A DNA stretch of 48,397 nt. It comes from Candidatus Kutchimonas denitrificans (lineage in GTDB: Bacteria > Gemmatimonadota > Gemmatimonadetes > Palauibacterales > KS3-K002). The stretch covers positions 21,019 through 69,415 of the forward strand of contig JAACAK010000051.1 of NCBI GenBank assembly GCA_011774835.1, given 5' to 3'. The notes under the pieces were generated by a model, which worked only from the letters and a program-made list of their open reading frames with translations, had not been told where the DNA came from and did not search any database. The position numbers were made by a program, and so were the translations under genes. Position 1 is the stretch's first letter, and every line of letters begins with the position of its first letter. Below are positions 7,986 to 16,981 of this stretch, one piece after another.

Positions 7986-10900
7986 TCAGAAGGTGGGCCC
8001 GAACGCGATCGACCAGACGCCCAGCCCCCGTTTGTCCGGCCGATGCAGCGGCACCGAATAGTCGACCCGCAGCACCGTGTACGCGATGTTCATCCGCAGT
8101 CCGGCGCCGAACCCCGCCACCGGCTGACGCACCGTCCACGGGTTCGCTTCGGGCCCTCGCGACCAGACCAGCTGGTCGAAGCGGTTGAAAGCGGCGCCCA
8201 CATCGAAGAAGAACACGGCATCGAGGGGCGGCAGACCCAGGGGCGCGAAGCCGAGATCGAGGAAATTGAAGATCGGGAAGCGGAGCTCGGCGCTGGCGAA
8301 GGCCACCCCACTGCCGATCAGCTGGTCCCGCACCGGGCAAAGGGTCGCTTCCAGGTCCTCGACCCGGGCCAGCGAGGCCGAGCACTCCGCCACGCTGAAC
8401 GAGCCACCGTCGTAGCCGCGGATGAAGTACGGGCCGCCCCAATAGAGCCGAAACTCCCGCTCGTCCCGGCCCGTCCTCGACGTGGTGGTCAGACGTGTCG
8501 CGAACACCCACTGGCCGCCCAGGTTGAAATACTGTCGAAAGTCGAACGTCAGGTCGGTGACCTGCACGTCGCCGAAGTAGCGTCCCACCCCGATGCGATA
8601 GCGCCGACCCGCGATGGGGCCGGTGTACCCGTACAGCGCGTTGTCCCAGACCACCGCCACCGCCGGGCCCGCGAATACCAGGTCCTCCAGCGGGCGGATC
8701 TGACGATCGTTGGTGCTCGACGTCCCCGTGGTCACGATCCGGTTGAACACGCTGTCCCGACTCACGTGGAAGCCGACGGCGGAAAACTCCAATCGCTGGA
8801 AGGTGTTCAGCGGGTAATGCAGGTCGGTCGAGAGGATGCGGTACACGTCGCGCAGGAAGCGGTCCTCGAACACCGACCCGGAAGCCGAATTCAGGTTGGG
8901 CACCGTCCCGAAGAAGCGGTAGAGCGGGAACTGCTGGTACGCCATCGACAGGTTCGCCCGCTCCCGGAGGTACGTGTACTGGGTCAGGATGTAGGCATCT
9001 TCGAACGAGCCGGCGATCTGGCCCCAGAGGAGCACGTTATGGTCACCCAGCATGTCCGACAGCAGGATGTACGAGCCGCCGTAGACCCCGTTTCCGAAAA
9101 AGCCGCCCACCTGGGCGCCGATCACCGGCTGGCCCACGATGTCCGGGGAAAGCTTCACCCGGTAGTCCCGCTCCTGGAACGACGCCGTGTCCGGGAGCCC
9201 CAGCTCGGCGTCGGCCAGCAGGTCGGCCACGGTCACCTCTCGCGGTGTCGCCGGGCGCTCCTGCGCCACGGGCGGCGTGGCCGAGAGTCGGAACTCGTCG
9301 GCCAGCCGATAGAACGACCTGGCCCGCTCGCCGGCGGGGGCGAGCTCGAGGGGCGGAGAACCGTCGGCGGTCCCGAGGCCGGCCCCGGCGATCGGTGGAT
9401 CGGCGGGCGGCGCCTCGATCGGCCACGCCTGCGTCCGCGGGTCGTCGATCATGTAGATGTTGTAGCCGGCGCCCTCGAAGTAGCTGAAGGCCAGCCGGTC
9501 GGTCCCGGCGGCCCACGAAACGGCCGGGCTGAGGGGCACGATCCCGGAGACGCCCGACAGCAGGTCGGTGACCTGATATAGCCGGCGCTCGCCCAACGCG
9601 AGAATATAGACGTTGTTGATGCCGCTCCGATCCGAGATGAAGGCGATCGAGCTGCCGTCGGGCGACCAGACCGGGTTGATGTTCTTGCCTTCCTCCTGGA
9701 ACGGCAGCAGCTCCAGGTCGCCCCGGCCCACGTTGTACAGGGCGATCCGAAAGTTACCGAACACCAGCTCATCGAAGTCGGTGTCATCGCCGCGGTCGGT
9801 GGCGATGGCGATGAACTCGCCGTCGGGCGACCAGGCGGGATGCAGGTCGGCATATTTGTCGTCGGTCAGCTGCTGGAAGCGCTGACCGTTGGCGTCGATC
9901 ATGTAGAGGTCGCTGATGCCGCCGCGGAGACCGGTGAACGCGATCCAGAGCCCGTCCGGCGAGAAGCTGGGGTTCTGGATACCGTCCAGATCCACTTCGA
10001 TCCGCCGCGTAACCCGGCGCCGCTCCACGCTATAGAGATAAATCGCGTCGCGGCCATCGGTCTTGGCCACGAAGGCCAGGTACCGCCCGTCGTTCGACCA
10101 GGCGGCGGACGAGCTCATGAAACGCAGCGACTCGAAATCGGGGTCGCGCGCCGCCTTCACCAGCCGCGCCTCCACCTTCCCCGTCTCCGCCGAAGCCAGC
10201 CAGAGGTCGAAGAACGAGTACAGGTCGTGTCCCCGATCGGAGAGGTAGACGATCCGGCGGCCGTCCGGCGACAACGCCGGCGCCAGGTACGACGCGAAGT
10301 CGCCCGAGCCCGGCCGGAAGGCGTGGGTCGTTATCGACTGCGCCGCCTCACCCGCCCGGCCGTGCCGGGCCACGTCGGGCAGATAGGTGGTGCGGATCGT
10401 CTCGATCCACTCCTCCGACAGCTCTCCCATCCCCTTGCCGATCGTCACCCGCAGCGCGCCTTCCAGACCCAGCCGCATGGTCCGCTGCAACAGCAAGCCG
10501 ATCGTCTGGTCGCCGTACTTGCCGCCGATATACGCCCACAGCGACTGTCCGAAGCGGTACGACAGGTAGTCGCTGTACCGGTTCATCTCGGGGATCGTAC
10601 GCAGGTATCCGGTGAGCACGGCGTCGCGCAGCCACGCTTCCGTGTTGGTGTCCACGCCGCCGACGGAGAGGTATTCCGCCATCCCCTCGAAGAACCAGAG
10701 GGGCGGCTGGAACTCCAGCGGATTGAGCTGGCTGGCCAGGCCCCGGGCGATGACGTCGTATTGGAAGGCGTGCACCATCTCGTGGGTGAGCACGTGCTCG
10801 AAATCGGCGTACGAACCGGTGAACGGCAGGATGATCCGCCGCTTGGTGAACTCGGTGACGCCGCCGGTCCCCTCGGAAATGAAGCCGGGCAGTGCGTTGG

Positions 10901-11228
10901 TCTGCTGGAACTCGCTGTGCGAGGCGTACAGGATGATCGGTTTCCGTTCCTCGAACTCGTGGGCGAGGATCCGGCTCAGCCGGATGTAGGCGCGCTCCGC
11001 CATCCGCGCCGCGTCGAGGGCCGCCTCACGCTCCCGGGGATAGTAGTAGATGTCGAAGTGGGTCGTCTGCAGGATCTCGAAGTCGAACACCTGATGCTGC
11101 AGCTTGTTGCGCCCGAACTGGGCGCACGCCGGCTCCGCCAGCATGGGCATTAGCAGCAGGAAAGCTGCCAGGCTGCCGGGCGCCAACGCGGCTCGCGCGT
11201 GTCGGCGCCGCCCGCGGCGTGAGCTCAT
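7986..11228 (-). CDS. Secreted metallopeptidase / TolB-like propeller / outer-membrane barrel fusion
   Basis: The 1080-residue product begins with a signal peptide (basic start, hydrophobic core, cleavage near ACAQ, residue 37). Residues about 45-290 form a gluzincin-like peptidase with LTHEMVHAFQYD (His149-Glu150-x-x-His153) and a downstream WFFEGMAEYLS whose glutamate is the probable third ligand. Next comes a run of TolB/PD40-type blades, each with an SPDG-type turn (about 310-620). The last ~400 residues have repeated amphipathic strands and end in WSIAFGPTF, like BamA/Omp85-type surface-antigen barrels with a terminal aromatic. I infer an outer-membrane anchored periplasmic peptidase. 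It starts four bases after rsfS. Confidence 0.8.
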   Translation of the reverse strand: MSSRRGRRRHARAALAPGSLAAFLLLMPMLAEPACAQFGRNKLQHQVFDFEILQTTHFDIYYYPREREAALDAARMAERAYIRLSRILAHEFEERKPIILYASHSEFQQTNALPGFISEGTGGVTEFTKRRIILPFTGSYADFEHVLTHEMVHAFQYDVIARGLASQLNPLEFQPPLWFFEGMAEYLSVGGVDTNTEAWLRDAVLTGYLRTIPEMNRYSDYLSYRFGQSLWAYIGGKYGDQTIGLLLQRTMRLGLEGALRVTIGKGMGELSEEWIETIRTTYLPDVARHGRAGEAAQSITTHAFRPGSGDFASYLAPALSPDGRRIVYLSDRGHDLYSFFDLWLASAETGKVEARLVKAARDPDFESLRFMSSSAAWSNDGRYLAFVAKTDGRDAIYLYSVERRRVTRRIEVDLDGIQNPSFSPDGLWIAFTGLRGGISDLYMIDANGQRFQQLTDDKYADLHPAWSPDGEFIAIATDRGDDTDFDELVFGNFRIALYNVGRGDLELLPFQEEGKNINPVWSPDGSSIAFISDRSGINNVYILALGERRLYQVTDLLSGVSGIVPLSPAVSWAAGTDRLAFSYFEGAGYNIYMIDDPRTQAWPIEAPPADPPIAGAGLGTADGSPPLELAPAGERARSFYRLADEFRLSATPPVAQERPATPREVTVADLLADAELGLPDTASFQERDYRVKLSPDIVGQPVIGAQVGGFFGNGVYGGSYILLSDMLGDHNVLLWGQIAGSFEDAYILTQYTYLRERANLSMAYQQFPLYRFFGTVPNLNSASGSVFEDRFLRDVYRILSTDLHYPLNTFQRLEFSAVGFHVSRDSVFNRIVTTGTSSTNDRQIRPLEDLVFAGPAVAVVWDNALYGYTGPIAGRRYRIGVGRYFGDVQVTDLTFDFRQYFNLGGQWVFATRLTTTSRTGRDEREFRLYWGGPYFIRGYDGGSFSVAECSASLARVEDLEATLCPVRDQLIGSGVAFASAELRFPIFNFLDLGFAPLGLPPLDAVFFFDVGAAFNRFDQLVWSRGPEANPWTVRQPVAGFGAGLRMNIAYTVLRVDYSVPLHRPDKRGLGVWSIAFGPTF

Positions 11229-11232
11229 GGGT

Positions 11233-11637
11233 TCAAGCCGGCTCCTCGATCAAGATGCTGGGTGCGTCGCCCCATAGCCGTTCGAGCTGGTAAAAATCGC
11301 GCACCACCGGGTGAAAGAGGTGGACCACCAGATCGATGTAATCGATCAGCACCCAGCGGGCGGCGCGCTCGCCTTCGACGCCCGCCGGCCGTACGCCTTC
11401 CTGACGCAGCTCCTCCACCAGGTGCTCGGCGATCGCGCGGACGTGCACATCGGAATCGCCCGATGCCACGATGAAGAAATCGGTGGCATCCGATAGACCG
11501 CGGAGGTCGAGCACGGTCGGTTCGCGCGCCTTGCGCTCCAAACACAGATCGATCGCCCGGCGCACCGTGTCCGGGAGATCCTGCGGATCGAGCGGGCCCT
11601 TACCGCCTCCCGCCTCATGTGATATTGCATCAGACAT
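11233..11637 (-). CDS. rsfS: Ribosomal silencing factor RsfS
   Basis: This 134-residue protein matches RsfS (RsfA/YbeB/Iojap), which binds uL14 and blocks subunit joining when nutrients are low. Recognisable segments are VLDLRGLSDATDFFIVASGDSDVHVRAIAEHL and the C-terminal WVLIDYIDLVVHLFHP, followed by YQLERLWGDA, all diagnostic of the family. Length is typical (105-140). It heads the minus-strand run that continues into the peptidase-barrel gene four bases downstream. The upstream 73-base gap to the DAK2/DegV gene contains a 7-base inverted repeat (GCGGTGT / ACACCGC) that may be part of a terminator or promoter; I cannot assign it. Confidence 0.95.
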   Translation of the reverse strand: MSDAISHEAGGGKGPLDPQDLPDTVRRAIDLCLERKAREPTVLDLRGLSDATDFFIVASGDSDVHVRAIAEHLVEELRQEGVRPAGVEGERAARWVLIDYIDLVVHLFHPVVRDFYQLERLWGDAPSILIEEPA

Positions 11638-11710
11638 GCGGTGTTGTCACGCCCTCCCTGGCTGTCTCGTTGTACACCGCAGGGGCCTCAACTTTCCACC
11701 CCACGGCGCC

Positions 11711-13516
11711 TTACTCGCACTGATAGAACACGGCCCAGGCACCCGGTCCGGTGTGGGCCGAGATGACACCCGCCGCCGGCCGGATCAGCACCTCATCCGG
11801 GGCGAACTCCGCCTCCAGCCGGCGGCCCACTTCCTGGGCCAGCTCGTGGCAGGCCACGTGGGCGACGCCCATCCGCAGGCGGCCGCGTTCGGCTGGGAAC
11901 CGCTCTCGCAGCAGCTCCAGCACCCGGGGGATCGCGGCCTCCCGGCCGATCACCCGATCCACCGGGATCACGGCGCCGTCCTCGTCCAGGCTCAGCAGCG
12001 GCTTGAGCTGGAGCATGGAGCCCAGGAAACCCCGAGCTTTGCCCAGGCGGCCCGAGCGCATCAGGTACTTGAGGGTGTCCACCGTCAGCAGCAAGCCCGA
12101 CCGCCCGGCGATTCCCTCCAGGTCGGCGACGATCTCAGCCCCCGTCTTGCCCGCCGCCGCCAGCTCCGCGGCCCGCAGCACCTTCATGCCGAGGCCGAGT
12201 GACGAGGAGCGCGAGTCATAGACGGTGACCCGGGCGTCCTCGAAGCGGCCGGCGACGCTCTGCGCCTGGCCGAGCGTGCCCGAGAGCCGGCCCGACAGGA
12301 AGATGCCCAGCACCTCCTCGGCGTGCTCCGCCGCCCGGCCGAACGCCTGCTCCAGATGGGCGGGGGCTGGCTGCGACGTGGTGGGCTGGGGGGCGTCGGG
12401 ATCGGTCAGCCGGGCCAAGAACTCTTCGGGGCCCAGATCCACCTGGTCGAGGAACGCCTCATCCCCGAACATGACGGTGAGCGGTACGATCGTGATGTCG
12501 TGCTCGATGATCAGCTCGGGCGGAAGATCACACGTCGTGTCGGTCACCAGCGCCATCCGCGACTTGACCTTCCGCTGTCGGGCGCGGTGCTGGCCCTGCA
12601 TGTCCTCGGTCTTGACCCGCTCGACCGTTCCGCCCAGCTCGGCCAACAGCTCCTCGACAACCACCGGGTCATCGGTGTGGATGTGTATCTTGGCCAGGGT
12701 GGGTGCTCGGGTAACGATCAGCGAGCCACCGGACCCGCGCACGGCCTCAGCCAGCTGGCGCCGCTCCGGCAGCGGTTCGCCGCGCACGACGAACTCCGTG
12801 CAATAGCGAAACCCGCGGCCGCCGTCGTCGGGGAACGCGGTCTCGGCCGCCGCATCCCTGACCGGAGTGACGCCGACGACGACGGGCATGCGCTCGCGAC
12901 CCCGATCGATCAGCGAAACGACGCCCTCGAGAAAGTGGACGAACCCTTGCGCCCCGGCATCGACGACGTTCGCCTCACGAAGGGGCGGCAGCAGCTCGGG
13001 GGTCCGGGCGAGGGATGTGCGGGCGGCGCCGAGCATATCCTGCGCCAGGCGCTCCAGGTCGGAGATCTCGGCGGACCGGCGGTGGAGCTCTTCGGTCGAT
13101 TCGCGCACGACCGTGAGGATGGTCCCTTCCCGCGGCTCATCGACGGCCTGGTAGAGCGAGCTCGACGCCCGGACCAGCGCCTCGGCCAGCTCGTCGGACC
13201 CGGCGCGCTGGCTCCCACCGAGTCCCTCTGCGAAGCCGAGGAAGAAGTGAGACATCATCATGCCCGAGTTGCCCCGGGCCGCCAGTACGCCGGCCTCCGC
13301 CAGCCGGGAGGCCAAGTCGGCCACCGAACCGTCGTCGTGTCCGTCGACGGCCTCCACCATGCCGCGGAAGGTGAGAGCGAGGTTCGTACCGGTATCGCCG
13401 TCGGGAACAGGGAACACGTTGAGGCGGTCCAGCTCGTCGCGATGAAACAGCACGTGCTCCGAACCCGCCACGAACAGGCGCTTGAGGCGCCGCCCGTCGC
13501 AATAGGCGATAGTCAG
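11711..13516 (-). CDS. DAK2-DegV fusion, fatty acid kinase/DhaL-like, with CTG start
   Basis: The product joins a DAK2/DhaL-like domain, with the ATP/metal loop NVFPVPDGDTGTN (33-45), to a C-terminal DegV lipid-binding domain starting at ALVTDTTCDLPPELI. In Firmicutes these are the separate proteins FakA and FakB, which phosphorylate fatty acids; the fusion suggests the same chemistry in one chain. A GTG at 13471 would give 586 residues but would drop YCDGRRLKRLFVAG, which matches the conserved N-terminus of YloV/FakA (DGxxLKRxFxAG). The only start codon available before the in-frame TAG is CTG at 13516, six bases after AGGAG in the end of rplI. I therefore propose a CTG start giving 601 residues. 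Confidence 0.85.
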   Translation of the reverse strand: MTIAYCDGRRLKRLFVAGSEHVLFHRDELDRLNVFPVPDGDTGTNLALTFRGMVEAVDGHDDGSVADLASRLAEAGVLAARGNSGMMMSHFFLGFAEGLGGSQRAGSDELAEALVRASSSLYQAVDEPREGTILTVVRESTEELHRRSAEISDLERLAQDMLGAARTSLARTPELLPPLREANVVDAGAQGFVHFLEGVVSLIDRGRERMPVVVGVTPVRDAAAETAFPDDGGRGFRYCTEFVVRGEPLPERRQLAEAVRGSGGSLIVTRAPTLAKIHIHTDDPVVVEELLAELGGTVERVKTEDMQGQHRARQRKVKSRMALVTDTTCDLPPELIIEHDITIVPLTVMFGDEAFLDQVDLGPEEFLARLTDPDAPQPTTSQPAPAHLEQAFGRAAEHAEEVLGIFLSGRLSGTLGQAQSVAGRFEDARVTVYDSRSSSLGLGMKVLRAAELAAAGKTGAEIVADLEGIAGRSGLLLTVDTLKYLMRSGRLGKARGFLGSMLQLKPLLSLDEDGAVIPVDRVIGREAAIPRVLELLRERFPAERGRLRMGVAHVACHELAQEVGRRLEAEFAPDEVLIRPAAGVISAHTGPGAWAVFYQCE

Positions 13517-13519
13517 ATC

Positions 13520-13984
13520 CTACTCCTCTTCCTCCTTGATCACCCACACCTTCACCGACGCCTCCACCTCCGGATACAGCCGAATCGGGACCGAGTAGAC
13601 GCCCAGCATTTTGATCGTCTCCTGCAGCAGGACCTGGCGCGGCTCCACCTCGTATCCATCTTCGGTCAGCTTGCCCGCTATATCCCGCGGCCCCACTGAA
13701 CCGTACAGCTTCCCCTCGTCGCCCGCCAGCATGGAGAAGGTGATCGAAGCGCCCTCCAGCCTGTCCGCCAGGGTCCGAGCGGCGGCACGGTCACGCTCCT
13801 CCGCTGCCAGCGCCGCGGTTCTTTCCCGCTCCAGCCGCTGCCGATTCGCCTCCGTCGACCGGTAGGCGAGCCCCTGCGGCAGCAGGAAGTTCCGCGCGTA
13901 TCCCGCCTTCACCGAAACGATATCGCCCACATCGCCCAGATTGGCAACCTTCCGTCTCAGAATCACATCCAGGTTCCTGGCCAC
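13520..13984 (-). CDS. rplI: 50S ribosomal protein bL9
   Basis: A 154-residue bL9. The N-terminal rRNA-binding domain shows DVILRRKVANLGDVGDIVSVKAGYARNFLLPQGLA, the bL9 signature. A long connecting helix follows (RLERERTAALAAEERDRAAA), and then the C-terminal domain with MLAGDEGKLYGSVGPRDIA. The protein ends in a four-glutamate tail encoded by GAG/GAA codons that also supply the ribosome binding site for the next gene, whose CTG start lies three bases beyond the TAG stop. It is the fourth gene of the rpsF-rpsR-DUF2232-rplI cluster, an order found in many bacteria, with a 47-base gap before it. Confidence 0.97.
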   Translation of the reverse strand: MARNLDVILRRKVANLGDVGDIVSVKAGYARNFLLPQGLAYRSTEANRQRLERERTAALAAEERDRAAARTLADRLEGASITFSMLAGDEGKLYGSVGPRDIAGKLTEDGYEVEPRQVLLQETIKMLGVYSVPIRLYPEVEASVKVWVIKEEEE

Positions 13985-14031
13985 TTTACCGCTCCATTCT
14001 TCGGCTCAAGGTCGATCGCAATAAACACCCT

Positions 14032-14955
14032 TCAATCGGCTTTACCCTCTCCGCTCGCTCGACTCCTGAGGTTCAGCCACGTGTCGCCCAACCCGATCAC
14101 CAGCATGACGCCCAGACCCGCCGCCAGGATCGGCGACACGAGCAGCGCCACCAGACCGCCGATCACGCCAGCGAAGATCGAGATTCCTCCGATCAGGCTC
14201 AGCACCACCGCCAGACCCCGCACCGCGTACAGGGCGCCCATGAAGAAGACCGCGTTCCCTCCCACGCGCCGCGCCAGCTCTCCCGCCGGCGCCAGCACCA
14301 GCACCAATCCGACCAGCCAGAACCAGATCAGATGATCGTTGAAGCGGAAGCGGCGAAGCTGTCCGAAAGCCCGTCCCGCTTCCCCCGCCAGCCAACTGCG
14401 CACCGAGACCGCCGCCCCCAGCGCGCTCAACGAGCTCACCCCCAGCAGTGCCGGGAAGACCGCGACCTGCAAGCCCGCCACCTTCTGCATTAGCGATCCG
14501 ATCCGCTCGTCGGCCCGCTCGCCCAACAGCTTCGTCGCCGCCTCGGTCGCCTGGGCGGCACGCATCCCCATCGTGGCGTCGAGTTCCAGCCAAACGGCCG
14601 GGTTGACGGCGCAAATCGCCACTGTCGCCGCCGCCGCCAGTCCCAGCGCCGCCAGCGCCCGGGTCGAGAAGCTCCACCCCGGGCGCCACGCCGCCATCCA
14701 CAGATACATCCCGGCCAGCAGCAGCGGCCAGCCGCGCTCGAACCACCAGACGCCCGAACGGTCGCCCAGGAACGACAGCGCCAGCAGGACGCCGACCAGC
14801 GCCGCCGTCCACGGGTTGCGTGGCCCGATTCCGACCAGCAGCAGCGCCAGCGGCAGGGCGATCAGCACGAACGGCTGGGTCACCGCCAGCGCCAGCGTGA
14901 CAAGCCCGAACCCCAGCGCCCGGGCCAGCTCGCCGCGGGCGCGGCTGGCGTCCAT
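14032..14955 (-). CDS. DUF2232 family polytopic membrane protein
   Basis: A 307-residue membrane protein with about eight hydrophobic segments, beginning with GFGLVTLALAVTQPFVLIALPLALLLVGIG and ending in a short basic tail. It fits DUF2232 (YybS-like) proteins, which are commonly encoded beside rpsR and rplI as here. The function is unknown in general; the fold resembles substrate-binding (S) components of ECF-type transporters, but I see nothing that names a substrate. The soluble loop containing NPAVWLELDATMGMRAAQATEAATKLL is the family's conserved extracytoplasmic-side helix region. Its stop is followed by a 47-base gap before rplI, and its start lies immediately next to the rpsR stop. Confidence 0.75.
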   Translation of the reverse strand: MDASRARGELARALGFGLVTLALAVTQPFVLIALPLALLLVGIGPRNPWTAALVGVLLALSFLGDRSGVWWFERGWPLLLAGMYLWMAAWRPGWSFSTRALAALGLAAAATVAICAVNPAVWLELDATMGMRAAQATEAATKLLGERADERIGSLMQKVAGLQVAVFPALLGVSSLSALGAAVSVRSWLAGEAGRAFGQLRRFRFNDHLIWFWLVGLVLVLAPAGELARRVGGNAVFFMGALYAVRGLAVVLSLIGGISIFAGVIGGLVALLVSPILAAGLGVMLVIGLGDTWLNLRSRASGEGKAD

Positions 14956-15180
14956 CTAGTGCCGGTAGCCTTCCACGTAGGGAATCAGCGCCAGATAACG
15001 GCCCCGCTTGATCGCCCGGGTCAGCTGCCGCTGGTGGGGCGCGCAGGTGCCGGTGATCCGGCTTGGCACGATCTTGCCACGCTCGGTGACGAACCGCGAG
15101 AGCAGTTGTTCATCCTTGTAGTCGACGACCGAGATCTTCGACTCGCAGAGGTGGCACGCCTTTCTCCTTCTCCTCGCCAT
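14956..15180 (-). CDS. rpsR: 30S ribosomal protein bS18
   Basis: A 74-residue bS18 that pairs with bS6 on the 30S platform. The core [34 protein letters not shown] is diagnostic. It is a cysteine-bearing form: CHLCE near the N-terminus and the Cys-x-x-His in CAPH could bind zinc, the usual arrangement of the C+ paralog. No second rpsR is seen in the window. It follows rpsF after 46 bases. Confidence 0.97.
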   Translation of the reverse strand: MARRRRKACHLCESKISVVDYKDEQLLSRFVTERGKIVPSRITGTCAPHQRQLTRAIKRGRYLALIPYVEGYRH

Positions 15181-15226
15181 GATCTAACCTGTCCTCTCGT
15201 GTTCCGGATGTTCGCGCCCGCGACGA

Positions 15227-15598
15227 TCAGTCGTCGTCGTCATCGTCGTCGTCGTCATCATCGTAGCGCTTCCGGCCCTCCTCCTCGGCGGAGCGCGGGC
15301 TGGGCAGCTCGCCTTCCGACAGGACGACCAGATGGCGCAGGACCTGCTCATCGAGCTTTATGGCTCGCTCGAACTCGGGCAGGCTCTCCGGTTCGGTTCG
15401 GAACTGGACGACGACGTAGTAGCCGTTGTCGTGTCTGTTGATGGGATAGGCAAGCTGCCGCTTGCCCCAGTGCTCGACGGCCACGACCTCGCCCTTGCCG
15501 TTCCCGGCGACGAGCCCGTTGAACGTCTCCAGCTTCTGATCGATAGTGGAACGATCGAGGGCTGAATCGAAAATGTACACGACTTCATAGTCGCGCAT
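15227..15598 (-). CDS. rpsF: 30S ribosomal protein bS6 with poly-aspartate tail
   Basis: A 123-residue bS6, the partner of bS18. Conserved segments are MRDYEVVYIFDSALDRSTI, HWGKRQLAYPINRHDNGYYVVVQF and the C-terminal HLVVLSEGELPSPRS. The start at 15598 is fixed by a strong Shine-Dalgarno (AGGGAGG, five bases before ATG); the frame is open further upstream but without family sequence. The protein ends in eleven consecutive aspartates encoded by alternating GAC/GAT codons. bS6 C-termini are often acidic, and in some bacteria [13 protein letters not shown] added post-translationally. It heads the ribosomal operon. The 148-base leader before it contains a GC-rich imperfect hairpin (about 15642-15668) that could be a bS6:bS18 feedback site, but the defining bulge cannot be confirmed by eye. 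Confidence 0.96.
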   Translation of the reverse strand: MRDYEVVYIFDSALDRSTIDQKLETFNGLVAGNGKGEVVAVEHWGKRQLAYPINRHDNGYYVVVQFRTEPESLPEFERAIKLDEQVLRHLVVLSEGELPSPRSAEEEGRKRYDDDDDDDDDDD

Positions 15599-15746
15599 CG
15601 CCACCTCCCTTTGGTCTCGGCCCGATGGCTCAGGCCTCCGCGGCCCCGCCCGGTGACCCGGGGCGGAGCAGGTGTTCTGTTCTGGCAAACTGAACCTGAA
15701 ATAACGCGACCCCAATGTAGCCGAGAAGACGGCTCCCCTCAAGGCG

Positions 15747-16841
15747 TCAGGTCTGCGCCCGGAACAGCAGGATGTCGCCGTCCTCCACCACGTGGTCGCG
15801 GCCTTCGGCCCGGACCCACCCCTCCTCCCGGGCGTCTTTGAGCGAGCCGGCCCGAACGAAGTCCTCGTAGCTCACCGTTTCGGCCCGGATGAACCCGGTC
15901 TCGAAATCGGTGTGGACGACGCCCGCCGCGCCTGGCGCCAGCGTGCCGCGTCGGATCGTCCAGGCCCGCACCTCCTTCTCGTTGAAGGTGAAGAAGGTGA
16001 TTAGCCCGAGGAGCGAGTAGGTGGCCCGGATCAGGCGCTCCACCCCCGGTCGCTCGAGGCCCAGCTCGCGCAGGAATTCGGCCCGCTCCTCCGGGTCCAG
16101 CTCCAGCAGCTCCGCCTCCAAGCGGCAACAGAGGCGCACCACGCGGTCGGCGCCCACCGCGTCCGCCAGCTCCCGGGCCAGGGGCGCATCGCCGGCCAGG
16201 TCGGACTCGGCGACGTTGGCCACGTGGAGGGCCGGCTTGCGGGTGAGCAGGAAGAGCGAGGCCAGGATGTCGGACTCCTCGTCCCCGGTCTCGATCTCGC
16301 GGGCCGGTGTCCCCGCGTTCAGTCCCTCCCTCAGGCGTCCGAGGAACTCGGCCTCTCGCGCGGCGTCACGATCGCCGCTCCGCGCCATCCGCTCCACGCG
16401 GTCGACACGCTTCTCCACCGTGTCCAGATCGGCGAGGATGAGCTCGGTTCGAACGGTTTCGACGTCGCGGACCGGATCCACCGAGCCCTCGGGGTGAGCG
16501 ATGTTCGGGTCTTCGAAGCAGCGCACCACGTGGACCAGCGCTTCGACTTCCCGAATATGCGCCAGGAAGCGGTTACCCAACCCCTCGCCGGCGTGCGCCC
16601 CCTCGACCAGGCCGGCGATGTCGAAGAACTCGACCACGGCCGGCACCTTGCGCGGCGCCTCGACCAGCTCGAAGAGCCGGTCGAGCCGGGGGTCGGGCAC
16701 CTCGACGACCCCGACGTTGGGATCGATGGTGGTGAACGGGTATGCTTCGGCGGGCACGCCCGCAGCGGTGAGCGCGTTGAACAGGGTTGACTTGCCGGCG
16801 TTGGGAAGACCCACTATGCCGGCGCGTAATGCACGGCTCAT
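15747..16841 (-). CDS. ychF: Redox-regulated ATPase YchF (Obg family)
   Basis: A 364-residue member of the YchF/OLA1 group, a ribosome-associated ATPase of the Obg GTPase superfamily. The P-loop GLPNAGKST is at about 11-19, followed by switch-region sequence ([17 protein letters not shown]) and the G3 motif [17 protein letters not shown]. The C-terminal TGS domain includes [30 protein letters not shown] and ends with [14 protein letters not shown], all typical. Length matches the family (about 360-367). It appears to be a single-gene unit. A heptamer inverted repeat begins 13 bases upstream of its start codon, so that repeat probably lies in or near its promoter or leader. Confidence 0.97.
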   Translation of the reverse strand: MSRALRAGIVGLPNAGKSTLFNALTAAGVPAEAYPFTTIDPNVGVVEVPDPRLDRLFELVEAPRKVPAVVEFFDIAGLVEGAHAGEGLGNRFLAHIREVEALVHVVRCFEDPNIAHPEGSVDPVRDVETVRTELILADLDTVEKRVDRVERMARSGDRDAAREAEFLGRLREGLNAGTPAREIETGDEESDILASLFLLTRKPALHVANVAESDLAGDAPLARELADAVGADRVVRLCCRLEAELLELDPEERAEFLRELGLERPGVERLIRATYSLLGLITFFTFNEKEVRAWTIRRGTLAPGAAGVVHTDFETGFIRAETVSYEDFVRAGSLKDAREEGWVRAEGRDHVVEDGDILLFRAQT

Positions 16842-16854
16842 GCTTCAATTATAG

Positions 16855-16968
16855 TGAACATCGAACATCCAACGTCCAGCCTCCAACGTCCAACGTGGCG
16901 GCCGCCTAGATTTCGGTTGAACGCCCAAGTTGGAGGTTGGACGTTGGATGTTCGATGTTCGATGTTCA
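16855..16968. repeat. Heptamer short-tandem-repeat inverted repeat
   Basis: The left arm (16855-16898) is built of heptamers such as GAACATC and CAACGTC. The right arm (16930-16968) is its reverse complement, built of TTGGACG, TTGGATG and TTCGATG units. The 32-base left outer arm matches the 39-base reverse-complemented right arm with one mismatch once one extra GAACATC unit in the right arm is skipped, as replication slippage would leave it. The loop is about 31 bases and contains GGCGGCCGCC. The element lies between the hppA stop (13 bases away) and the ychF start (13 bases away). Confidence 0.85.
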
Positions 16969-16981
16969 GTGGCCCGGTTCC

